Source: Lentibacillus saliphilus (GTDB lineage: Bacteria > Bacillota > Bacilli > Bacillales > Amphibacillaceae). Taken from it: DNA of 64,000 nt. Of this stretch, positions 8,501-16,415 are shown one piece after another; positions within the stretch are counted from its first letter, which is position 1; each line of letters opens with the position of its first letter. Location of the stretch: the NCBI RefSeq assembly GCF_019093865.1, contig NZ_JABJXD010000002.1, positions 248,001 to 312,000 on the forward strand, written 5' to 3'. The notes below the pieces were generated by a model. The model had not been told where the DNA came from, searched no databases, and saw only the letters and a program-made list of their open reading frames with translations. Position numbers and translations under genes: made by a program.

Positions 8501-10719
8501 CAACAGAAATTAAATATGACAATGGATCATGGAGTAAGAACTTGGTGATGGGTAAAAAAAATAATGGGTTTGCAGTAAGAATGAGTTTGGAGGAAGATCA
8601 ATCTTCTGCGTTGCTCACAGGCGCTAAGCTACAATTTTGGGCATCTCATATACCTGATCCAGGTGGCGACGATATCAACATTTCGGTTTATGATGCGACT
8701 GGAGAGGATGGAGCTCCAGGTCATAAAATCGCAGGTCCAATTGCCGCTAAGGCAGAGCGTGATTTATATTCTTGGACTGAAGTGGATTTATCTGAACATG
8801 GGATAACAGTCACTGGAGATTTCTACATTGTCTACACACAAGCAGATGATTATCCTCATGTACCAGGTTTCGTAGCAGACGGAGACGCAAAAAATGCTAC
8901 CGGGAGAAGTTGGGATTATTTTGGCGGTCAATGGTTCCAGGCAAACACACGTTATGGTAATTATATGATTCGGGCAGTAGTTGACTATGGGAAAGATGTA
9001 CCGGATATGTCAAAGCCGATCATATCATCTCCAGAACCAAATACGTTTACGAACGAGTCGAATATTACGGTAGAAGGAACAGCAAGTCCAGAAGTAGACC
9101 TTCAACTTAGAAACAATGGAGTTGAACAAGCACGAGCGGTTTCAGATGAAGATGGAACGTTCTCGTTTTCTACTTCAATTGAAGAAGGTGAAAATGCGCT
9201 GACTGTCGTATCACTCTATGAAGGAGCACCTGTTAACGCATCTGAAGTGACAACCATTATTAAGGATACCACTTTACCTGCACTTAATATTGAGTCGCCT
9301 GTAGATGGACAGATTACGAATAAAGAATCGGTGATTGTAAGCGGAACCGTCGGAGATGATCATCTTGAGGTTTTAAAAGTAAATGGTGAACAGACGGTTA
9401 TAGAGAACAATCAATTCGAAAAACGCGTCTTGTTAGATGAAGGTGAGAATGTTGTTCATGTTATGGCCCAAGATAAAGCTGGAAACATGACAGAAGAAAC
9501 AATTACCGTTCATGCTCAATTTGGAGATCCCCTTATTGAACATATTGAACCAAGTGATGATCAATACGTGCTGCCAGGAGATGAGGTATTGATCTCGTTT
9601 ACAAGTTCTACAACAGGTGGAATAGCTAAATATAGTATTAAGTTTCCGGAATTAAACCAAGCCCAGGCGGAATCAGATGCTAACATGAACGAAGTAGAAC
9701 CAGGGGTATATACTGGAAGCTGGACAGTGCCAAAGGGTATAAACTTAGAAGGAGCTATTATCGAGGTCCAGCTAACAGATCAAGCCGGTAATACAACAGT
9801 TACAGAAGCTCCTGGGAGATTGTATATCCATTCTCAACAATTAGAGAGAATTTCAGGGGAAAATAGATATGAAACAGCAATTGAAATTAGCGAGAATGGA
9901 TGGAAATCAACAGATACTGTAATTCTTGCCCGTGGTAATGATTATGCCGATGCGCTTTCCGGCGTACCGTTAGCATATCAATACGATGCACCAATTTTAT
10001 TAACATCAAGTGCTCAACTCAATCCACGGGTATTGGATGAAATTACAAGACTTAATGCCCAACACATCATTATTTTGGGGGGCACACAAGCTGTTAGTGA
10101 GGATATTGAACAAACTTTAGAAGATGAGGGATTAACAGTTGATCGTTTATCTGGTCAATCTCGATATGAAACAGCGAGCGCTATTGCAGAACATATCGCA
10201 CCTAATGGTGTTGAAAAGGCCGTTGTTGTAAATGGCATGAATTTTCCAGATGCATTATCAGTTGCATCATATGCGGCTCAAGATCAAATGCCAATTTTGC
10301 TTACGAGAACAGACACTTTGCCTGAAGCGACTACGTCAATCATATCGTCACTTGGAATAGAGGAAACGATAATTGTTGGTGGGACGGTAGCTGTGTCTAA
10401 TGAAGTAGCAGAAGTATTACCTCATGCTCAGCGCATTGAAGGTCATAATCGGTATGCGACAAATATAGCATTAGCAAACCACTTTGAGGTAAGTAATCCA
10501 CATATGTATATCGCAACTGGTCGTGATTACGCAGATGCGTTATCAGGTGCTGTATTAGCCGCGAAGGAAGATAGTGCGATATTATTGACGGGATCAAATG
10601 TTCCCGATGAGCTTTCTGCTTATCTAGTAGAGCAAGACGTTCATCGTGTATCAGTTTTAGGTGGGAAGGTAGCTGTTAGCGATAATGTAGCTAATGAAAT
10701 ACTCGCCTTGATAAAATAA
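5599..10719 (+). CDS. Secreted bacillopeptidase F-like subtilisin (S8) with three C-terminal CWB2 wall-binding repeats
   Basis: The product is a 1706-residue secreted serine protease. The frame is open further upstream, but AGGAGG at 5581-5586 points to GTG 5596 or ATG 5599. A signal peptide (about 1-30, cleavage near AIAAQS) is followed by an I9-type propeptide (RYLVVLNEQ). The S8 domain has Asp211 (LDSGVN), His258 (DGHGTHT) and Ser440 (NGTSMAAPH), so the triad is intact. Next come a MAM-like beta domain (IEDFENNPDGW), carboxypeptidase-regulatory-like repeats, a domain typical of bacillopeptidase F, and Ig-like segments. Three CWB2 repeats occupy about 1415-1706 (RISGENRYETA, RLSGQSRYETA, RIEGHNRYATN). 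CWB2 repeats bind anionic wall polymers, so the protease is predicted to stay on the cell wall. B. subtilis bacillopeptidase F has no CWB2 tail. Confidence 0.93.
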   Translation: MQRYRVKLLSCALSVLMLLSMIVPHLAIAAQSFDETGSTLTKIHPRLHEAFEEQEEVRYLVVLNEQVNTNEVARQVEEKGYRQSLSKQDISKNKQKAVVSALMDSAEKTQKNIMEHLDLKKRKGEIHSFKSFYIVNALAVKGDLDSAEDIAARPEVKSVLLDEKQYVVPMEETNDQNETDSEVEWNVDRVGAPYLWEEGIDGEGTVVASLDSGVNWRHPAVKRQYRGYKSDDPDNPTHEFNWFDAVSGLGMPMDSDGHGTHTVGTMVGQEADGTNKIGVAPGAEWIATRAFYMGEGYDSYILAAAQWLLAPTDEEGVPHPEKAPDVINNSWGGNPINNDWFRPMVQAWRNAGIVPVFSVGNAGLFMGPDPGTASAPANYPESIAVGATDGNDQLAGFSLRGPSETGVMKPDLTAPGVSVRSSVPGETWDTYEYAVANGTSMAAPHVAATVALMKQVNNELTVDQIDSILKYTATAKTDDQYTNHPNNGFGYGLLDSKAAVDFVEQGFGTISGEVTGVGTDTEAPRFEHHPRRTVFIGEDEAFSIRAMDNISVNSVTLTIINEDQVEKTYTAERVKGDHLDGVYETIVPSADILGSSLQYVWKIEDYSGNIVSTDAHSVEIKEGISAGHIEDFENNPDGWYSFGIYDSWEWGVPEYGPDQATSGQKVMGTELRAKYQANADMTLVTPPILAEEGLQLRFKNWYSLGWFGDQGTIYASVDGENWDQIYQITRQNKEWHEVGLDLSDYAGQKVYIAFNLMSIDNQSQGWYIDDVQLVQNSPQEANNQYKSQQKAFSVSKAQNKTNQTTSHQMTSNELPLDATITVEETGWTTKANPQDGTFIIYHPPGEYTLKIEAYGYETTTEVVILPNNETVNSKINLNNQSKQTISGGVKDILGNQISNANVRLLEDDKVAPVYTDDQGDYQLHALTGEYTVVVSAEGYQTTEQTITVVEGEDQTLDVVLQPFYRNESTEIKYDNGSWSKNLVMGKKNNGFAVRMSLEEDQSSALLTGAKLQFWASHIPDPGGDDINISVYDATGEDGAPGHKIAGPIAAKAERDLYSWTEVDLSEHGITVTGDFYIVYTQADDYPHVPGFVADGDAKNATGRSWDYFGGQWFQANTRYGNYMIRAVVDYGKDVPDMSKPIISSPEPNTFTNESNITVEGTASPEVDLQLRNNGVEQARAVSDEDGTFSFSTSIEEGENALTVVSLYEGAPVNASEVTTIIKDTTLPALNIESPVDGQITNKESVIVSGTVGDDHLEVLKVNGEQTVIENNQFEKRVLLDEGENVVHVMAQDKAGNMTEETITVHAQFGDPLIEHIEPSDDQYVLPGDEVLISFTSSTTGGIAKYSIKFPELNQAQAESDANMNEVEPGVYTGSWTVPKGINLEGAIIEVQLTDQAGNTTVTEAPGRLYIHSQQLERISGENRYETAIEISENGWKSTDTVILARGNDYADALSGVPLAYQYDAPILLTSSAQLNPRVLDEITRLNAQHIIILGGTQAVSEDIEQTLEDEGLTVDRLSGQSRYETASAIAEHIAPNGVEKAVVVNGMNFPDALSVASYAAQDQMPILLTRTDTLPEATTSIISSLGIEETIIVGGTVAVSNEVAEVLPHAQRIEGHNRYATNIALANHFEVSNPHMYIATGRDYADALSGAVLAAKEDSAILLTGSNVPDELSAYLVEQDVHRVSVLGGKVAVSDNVANEILALIK

Positions 10720-10728
10720 ATTGAATTG

Positions 10729-10766
10729 ATAGAACTCATCCTCATTAGAGGGTGAGTTCTATTTTG
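10729..10766 (+). terminator. Intrinsic terminator after the first subtilase gene
   Basis: The 10-bp stem ATAGAACTCA (10729-10738) pairs with TGAGTTCTAT (10753-10762) and is followed by TTTT. It lies just after the stop codon of the subtilase gene. Confidence 0.75.
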
Positions 10767-10892
10767 GTACTTAGCGAACAGCTCGTTCAATATAAGGCAC
10801 ATTTATATATAAGGTGAATTTTTACTATAGTTTCTTGGTTTATTTATAGTATACTTAGAAATAACAGAAAATTTATTATGGGTGGGAGATCT

Positions 10893-11423
10893 ATGAAAAA
10901 AATTAGTCTTAGTATTGTTTTAATACTAGTTACCGTGCTCACACTAGTTATAACAATGACTTCTAATGTCGGCCCAAAAGAACATAGTCAAAAGCAAATA
11001 GATACTATTGGAAAGGATGATAACGAAATGAGAAAAAAGAAGATTATTAAACAAAAATTCAACCCTGGAGAAAACTCAAGTGGTCAAAACCTTGATTTGG
11101 ATTTTAATTTAAATCTATTGGATGGCCAAACAAAAGCTCTATATTCTATTGAAAATACGGGTAATAATACAATCACACTTCATTTTACTACGAGTCAATT
11201 ATATGACTATGAAATAACAGATGCTAATCAAAATCTAGTTTATAAATACTCAGATGGTAAGCGTTTTTTGCAGGTTTTAAAGGATGAGCGTATAGAGCCT
11301 GGAGAAAGCTTGGAATATGAGATTATGCTTCCAAAGCTAGAAAAAGGACGGTATACACTAGTTGTTTATTCAGCTGCCAAGGATCTAGCAAATTCAAGGG
11401 AAACCTTAGAACTAGAATATTAA
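10893..11423 (+). CDS. Secreted or membrane-tethered BsuPI-type proteinase inhibitor
   Basis: The 176-residue product has an N-terminal hydrophobic segment (MKKISLSIVLILVTVLTLVI) that is a signal peptide or membrane anchor, then a charged linker. A BsuPI-like domain covers about residues 70-176. Recognisable family features are YSIENTGNNTITLHF, QLYDYEITDANQNLVYKYSDGK, FLQVL and EPGESLEYE. The founding member of the BsuPI family is the intracellular inhibitor of B. subtilis intracellular serine protease. Here an export signal places the domain outside the membrane, and the gene sits between two secreted subtilase genes, so the likely targets are those enzymes (inference). The start ATG 10893 is chosen over ATG 10878 because GGTGGGAG lies 5-12 bases before it. 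Some BsuPI-domain proteins have no tested inhibitory activity. Confidence 0.78.
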   Translation: MKKISLSIVLILVTVLTLVITMTSNVGPKEHSQKQIDTIGKDDNEMRKKKIIKQKFNPGENSSGQNLDLDFNLNLLDGQTKALYSIENTGNNTITLHFTTSQLYDYEITDANQNLVYKYSDGKRFLQVLKDERIEPGESLEYEIMLPKLEKGRYTLVVYSAAKDLANSRETLELEY

Positions 11424-11466
11424 CTCGTGTCAGATTAGATTTTTGATTTTAAATCAAATAAATAGT

Positions 11467-11495
11467 TTGACCATTATAACTGTAAATATTATACT
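11467..11495 (+). promoter_or_regulatory. Sigma-A-type promoter for the second subtilase gene
   Basis: TTGACC (-35) and TATACT (-10) are separated by 17 bases, about 80 bases upstream of the TTG start at 11575. Confidence 0.6.
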
Positions 11496-11574
11496 ATACT
11501 GTATATATATGGAAGGGGGACGGTAGAATTATAGTTATCAGAATAGAACGAACACAAAGGGGAGGTAAGACGAG

Positions 11575-14500
11575 TTGAAAATTAAAAGAATACTAGTATT
11601 ATTACTGGCGTTTATGCTCGTTTTTTCCAACAGCGCGATTGCGGCAACAGCACCCATATCTAAAGGGAATGTCCAATCAGGGGATATCATAAATAACAAA
11701 GAAAAATTCACTAAAGAAACGATCGAAAAGTCGACGTATAAAGCTGATGAAGAAGTAAGAGTAATTGTTGAAGTTGAAGGTGCGCCTGCAATTACATACG
11801 CAACTAAGAAAGGGAAAAAGTTCAGTGATTTATCTGAATCCCAAAAAACAAATTTGCAGAGTGACGCACTTAAGACACAACAAGCTGTAAAAAAAGATCT
11901 TGCAAACAAAAAGATTAACGTTGAATATAAAGAAAGCTTCACAACTGTTTTCAACGGGTTCAGCGGTATTGTTGAATTTGGCCAAGTTGACAGCATTAAG
12001 AAACTACCTAATGTTGTAAACGTAACGGTTGCGAACAAATATGAAAGACCTAAACAAGAGCCACAAATGAAGTATAGTAAAGATCTCATTGAGGCTAAGC
12101 GTACTTGGGATGAATACGGCTATGATGGAGAAGGTATGATCGTTGGTGTTATCGATACAGGGGTTGACCCTTCACATAGAGATATGGTATTAACAAATCC
12201 TGAAGAAGCTGCCTTAACTGAAGATGATGTAGCGAATGGCGACTATCCAGGAACGTACTTCACAGAAAAAGTCCCATACGGATACAATTATATGGATGAA
12301 AATGATGAAATTCTTGATCTTGGGCCTCAAGCAACGATGCATGGTATGCACGTAGCTGGGACTGTTGGTGCGAATGGTGATGAAGAAAATGGTGGTATAA
12401 AAGGTGTTGCACCTGAAGCACAAATATTAGCTCTAAAAGTCTTCGGAAATGATCCGATGATGCCGTCGACTTGGGGTGATATTTATATTAAAGCCATAGA
12501 TGATTCAATTGAGATGGGTGCAGACGTCCTGAACATGAGTCTAGGCTCAACAGCAGCATTTGTTGACGCTGAATCACCTGAACAACAAGCGATTAAAAGA
12601 GCTGTTGATAATGGTGTACTGATGTCGATATCTGCAGGCAACTCAGCACATTTAGGAAATGGCTTTTTTAACCCTTACACAAGTAATCCTGATATTGGCG
12701 TTGTCGGAGCACCTGGCTTGTCATATGACTCTTTGCAGGTAGCATCCATTGATAACAGTCATATCGAGTTGGATGGTTTAACGTATAGCTATGGTGAAGA
12801 AACTGGAGAATCCGGTTATTTATCTGCTAGTAGCGTTCATCCACATGACGTTGAGCAAAAAACGTTTGAACTCGAGTATGCAGCATTAGGCGCGCCTGAA
12901 GACTTTGAAGGAAAAGACTTCGATGGCAAATATGCGCTTATTCAGCGTGGTGCATACGCATTTACTGAAAAGGCTTTGAACGCTCAAGCAGCTGGTGCAG
13001 CTGGTGTTATTATTTACAACAATACAGATGGTGTTGTAAGCATGGCAACAGATGATGCCATTATCATTCCACAATTGTTTATGCTAAAAGCTGATGGTGA
13101 GCGCTTAGCGGAGCAGTTAATGAATGAAGTAGCTGTATCAATAGAGTTTGGTGAAGAAAAGGTCACGATTGAAAATCCAACGAATGGTCAAATGTCTGCC
13201 TTTACGTCTTGGGGTGTTACGCCAAACTTAGATTTCAAGCCAGAAATAACTGCACCTGGTGGAAACATTTATTCAACCTTCCAGGATGATCAATATGGTG
13301 TCATGAGTGGAACTTCAATGGCCGCACCTCATGTGGCTGGTGGTGCTGCACTTATGATGCAGCGCGTAGATGAAGAGCTTAATTTGGAAAATCGCGATCG
13401 TGTTGAAATGGCGAAAAATATTTTAATGAATACGTCGCGTCCAGTAGTTGATAAGGGTGCTGCTCAAGCCATCTTAGGACAGGAGAATCCATACTCTCCA
13501 CGTCGCCAAGGCTCAGGCATCATGCAACTTCACTCAGCTATGAGTACACCTGTCGTTGTAACTGAAAGCGAGACGGGCGAAGCAAAAGTTGCTCTGAAGG
13601 AAGTCGAGGATCAGTTCAGTATGACACTGACAGCGACGAATTTGAGTGATGAAGCCGTGACGTATGATGTAGATGCAAATGTTCAGACTGACTTTGCATT
13701 CTTAGGCTTGATCGGTAATGCGTACAAGACATTCTCTCTAGATGAACTCGAAGCTCAAGGCCTAGTAGGCGCAGCAGTGACGATTAACAACGGCGAATCA
13801 ACTGTTGAAGTCCCAGCGAATGGCACTGCAACAATTGAAGTCGATGTTGATTTGTCAGAAGCGACAGTTTATAGCGAGGATGCAGAAGGAAATGCGATTG
13901 CTGTATCGCCAAATGAGATATTTGAAAACGGATATTTTGTCGAAGGATATGTGACATTAACTGATCCGACAGACGAAAATCCACAGCTTTCAGTTCCGTA
14001 TGTAGGATTTAACGGTGACTGGAATGCACCTCCTGTATTGGATGAACTCGCATACGATGACAATAATTCGTTTTATGAAGAAGCAGCAATGTTGTATGAA
14101 GCTGAAGATGGTTACTATTATTTAGGATTTGATCCGATTAGTGAAGGGCGCTATACAGACCGCATAGCGATTTCACCTAACGGAGACGGTGAGCACGACC
14201 AAATCATACCACTTCTATCATACTTGCGTAATGCTAAGTCAGTTGAATATAACATCTTAGATGCCGATAAAAATGCTTTACGTAAATTAAAATCTGAAAA
14301 CAACGTCAGAAAGAATTATTTTGACGGTGGAGCAGGTGGCGCATTACCATACAGACTAGATCCATCTATCCGATGGGATGGTACCATTGATGGGGACGTT
14401 GCTGAGGATGGTCAATATTATCTTGAAATAAAGACGGCAATTGACTACCCAGGAAAAGAAGCTCAGTCTTTACAAGTTCCTGTGTTTGTAGATACGACAC

Positions 14501-16188
14501 CACCTAGTGTAGAGGCTTCATTAGATGGCAATATGCTAAGTGTTACAACAGAAGATGCTGTTTCTGGCGTTTCATACTTTAGCGTGTTGTTAGATGGGGA
14601 ACCTTTAGATGAGATTTACGGACCTGACACAACAGAAGTAGGGTTGGATGGATCCCTTATTTCTGATGATACTGAGGTCGCAGTTGTAGCTTTCGATAAT
14701 GCAGCTAACTCAGTCGTTCACGTTGTTGGTGACGGCGAAGGTCCGGTTATTGAAGTATATACACCGGAAACCTTTGAAATTTTAAATGACAATCTCGTTT
14801 ATGTATTAGGTCTAGTGTCTGACGATACTGGTGTCGCTGAAGTGACTGTTGAAGGACAGCCAGTAGAATTGGAACCATTTGGTGGCGGAGAGTATCTGTT
14901 TGAAGCAGAAGTTGAATTTGAAGATGGCGTTCACCCAATTAATATCAAAGCAACCGATATTAATGGGAACACAACGTCACTCGCAAACAGCAGAAGTATT
15001 TTTGTTGATAGCACTGGACCTACACTAGAAGTAGAAGCTCCGGGATATGTTGGATATGATACAACCGAAGTTAATCTTAAGTCCTTTATATCAGATAACT
15101 TCGAAGAGCTTCGACTCAAAATTAATGATAGTGAAGTGTTCTATCATGAAATGCCAGGCTATGAAATGAATCAATATAGTACAACTGTTGATACAAGTGT
15201 ATCTCTTGATCCAGGCGAAAACGTCTTTAACCTTGAACTAACGGATTTAGCTGGTAATGTCGCAACTAAAGAAGTGACAATCTATCGCGCTGAGTCAGGT
15301 GAGAATCGTGTGTCACGTGTATCTGGCGAAAGCAGATATGATACAGCTGTTGAAGTCAGTTCAAAAGGTTGGGACCAAGCTGATACAGTCGTCCTTGCGA
15401 GAGGAGACGATTATGCAGATGCATTAGCAGGTGTGCCATTAGCTAAGCAGCATGATGCACCATTGTTGCTAACGCATACAGATTCATTAACAGCGGCAAC
15501 AAAGGCTGAAATTGAGCGATTGGGTGCCAAAACAGTTTATCTTCTTGGTGGTAAAGCTGCTATTAGTGGCGATGTTGCTACAGAGCTGAAAGAACTGGGC
15601 GTCTCAGTCAAGCGTCTTTCTGGTAAGGGACGGACGGAAACGGCTGCTGTAATTGCTAATGAGATAACCGGTGGTCAATCATCAGAGGTTGTCTTGGTTA
15701 ATGGCTTCAATTTCCCTGATGCGTTATCTGTCGCTTCACATGCAGCAGAAAAAGGATTACCAATCCTACTCACAAAAGATGATCAGTTGTCACAGGCGAC
15801 TGAAAAAGCGTTATATGATCTTAATGTGAATAAAACATTAGTAATAGGTGGTACAGTAGCTGTTTCAGAAGCTGTATTTGCTGAATTGCCAAATGCATAC
15901 CGCGTATCTGGAAAGGATCGCTATGAAACAGCGGTAGCAGTTGCTAATCATTTCGGAGTGACGACGAAGCATTATAATGTTACAACCGGAAAAGACTTCC
16001 CTGACGCATTGTCAGCTGCAGCTCTAGCAGCTAAAGAGGGAACTGGTATTGTACTAGTAGGAAGTGATGTTCCTCAATCAGTTCACGACTTTGTATCTGA
16101 GCATGGTTTTGATACATTGTCCATTATTGGTGGTACAGTTGCCATTGACACAGAAATCGAGCATGAGCTTAATGAACTATTAAAATAG
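11575..16188 (+). CDS. Secreted Vpr/lactocepin-like subtilisin (S8 with PA domain) with three CWB2 repeats
   Basis: This 1537-residue protease begins at TTG 11575 behind GGGGAGGT. A signal peptide (about 1-25) and an I9-like propeptide precede the S8 domain. The triad is Asp194 (VIDTGVDPS), His256 (MHGMHVAGT) and Ser581 (SGTSMAAPH). The HGMHVAG form is typical of the lactocepin/Vpr group. A protease-associated domain is inserted between His and Ser at about residues 425-525 (YALIQRGAYAFTEKA). Beyond the catalytic domain are Fn3-like and Ig-like beta domains, including ISPNGDGEHD near residue 865. Three CWB2 repeats fill about 1245-1537 (RVSGESRYDTA, RLSGKGRTETA, RVSGKDRYETA). The chain is rich in Asp and Glu, as in salt-tolerant secreted enzymes. 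It is predicted to act at the cell wall on proteins or peptides, perhaps supplying nutrients or processing surface proteins. Confidence 0.93.
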   Translation: MKIKRILVLLLAFMLVFSNSAIAATAPISKGNVQSGDIINNKEKFTKETIEKSTYKADEEVRVIVEVEGAPAITYATKKGKKFSDLSESQKTNLQSDALKTQQAVKKDLANKKINVEYKESFTTVFNGFSGIVEFGQVDSIKKLPNVVNVTVANKYERPKQEPQMKYSKDLIEAKRTWDEYGYDGEGMIVGVIDTGVDPSHRDMVLTNPEEAALTEDDVANGDYPGTYFTEKVPYGYNYMDENDEILDLGPQATMHGMHVAGTVGANGDEENGGIKGVAPEAQILALKVFGNDPMMPSTWGDIYIKAIDDSIEMGADVLNMSLGSTAAFVDAESPEQQAIKRAVDNGVLMSISAGNSAHLGNGFFNPYTSNPDIGVVGAPGLSYDSLQVASIDNSHIELDGLTYSYGEETGESGYLSASSVHPHDVEQKTFELEYAALGAPEDFEGKDFDGKYALIQRGAYAFTEKALNAQAAGAAGVIIYNNTDGVVSMATDDAIIIPQLFMLKADGERLAEQLMNEVAVSIEFGEEKVTIENPTNGQMSAFTSWGVTPNLDFKPEITAPGGNIYSTFQDDQYGVMSGTSMAAPHVAGGAALMMQRVDEELNLENRDRVEMAKNILMNTSRPVVDKGAAQAILGQENPYSPRRQGSGIMQLHSAMSTPVVVTESETGEAKVALKEVEDQFSMTLTATNLSDEAVTYDVDANVQTDFAFLGLIGNAYKTFSLDELEAQGLVGAAVTINNGESTVEVPANGTATIEVDVDLSEATVYSEDAEGNAIAVSPNEIFENGYFVEGYVTLTDPTDENPQLSVPYVGFNGDWNAPPVLDELAYDDNNSFYEEAAMLYEAEDGYYYLGFDPISEGRYTDRIAISPNGDGEHDQIIPLLSYLRNAKSVEYNILDADKNALRKLKSENNVRKNYFDGGAGGALPYRLDPSIRWDGTIDGDVAEDGQYYLEIKTAIDYPGKEAQSLQVPVFVDTTPPSVEASLDGNMLSVTTEDAVSGVSYFSVLLDGEPLDEIYGPDTTEVGLDGSLISDDTEVAVVAFDNAANSVVHVVGDGEGPVIEVYTPETFEILNDNLVYVLGLVSDDTGVAEVTVEGQPVELEPFGGGEYLFEAEVEFEDGVHPINIKATDINGNTTSLANSRSIFVDSTGPTLEVEAPGYVGYDTTEVNLKSFISDNFEELRLKINDSEVFYHEMPGYEMNQYSTTVDTSVSLDPGENVFNLELTDLAGNVATKEVTIYRAESGENRVSRVSGESRYDTAVEVSSKGWDQADTVVLARGDDYADALAGVPLAKQHDAPLLLTHTDSLTAATKAEIERLGAKTVYLLGGKAAISGDVATELKELGVSVKRLSGKGRTETAAVIANEITGGQSSEVVLVNGFNFPDALSVASHAAEKGLPILLTKDDQLSQATEKALYDLNVNKTLVIGGTVAVSEAVFAELPNAYRVSGKDRYETAVAVANHFGVTTKHYNVTTGKDFPDALSAAALAAKEGTGIVLVGSDVPQSVHDFVSEHGFDTLSIIGGTVAIDTEIEHELNELLK

Positions 16189-16206
16189 TAAGCTCTTGCC
16201 AAAATA

Positions 16207-16243
16207 CAAAGAAGGCTGTCGTTTATATCGGCAGCCTTCTTTG
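16207..16243 (+). terminator. Hairpin terminator after the second subtilase gene
   Basis: A perfect 12-bp stem (CAAAGAAGGCTG at 16207-16218 with CAGCCTTCTTTG at 16232-16243) stands 18 bases after the stop codon. The T tract is poor (TGTGTCTTT). Confidence 0.65.
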
Positions 16244-16293
16244 TGTGTCTTTAAAGAACAAATAGGTAATATTTGTAATAATTAAATATGTGA

Positions 16294-16322
16294 TTGATGT
16301 CAATCTACTAATCTGCCATAAT
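16294..16322 (+). promoter_or_regulatory. Candidate sigma-A promoter for the amidase gene
   Basis: TTGATG (-35) and CATAAT (-10) are 17 bases apart, with the ATG 93 bases downstream. Confidence 0.5.
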
Positions 16323-16415
16323 GTGTGTATTAACTAGTTAATAAGACACAGAACTTTTGTCATGGGTTGTTTAAATCTAACATCCTATGGTGCAAAAGGT
16401 AGAAAGGTAACGATA

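Noticed and set aside
11438-11465. Hairpin TTTGATTTTAAATCAAA after the BsuPI gene
   Set aside because: An A/T-only palindrome with no GC core or T tract after it; not a convincing terminator.
11538-12089. Long antisense frame opposite the second subtilase gene
   Set aside because: It lies within the signal, propeptide and early catalytic region of a clear gene, has no ribosome site or recognisable motif, and is a shadow of the coding strand.
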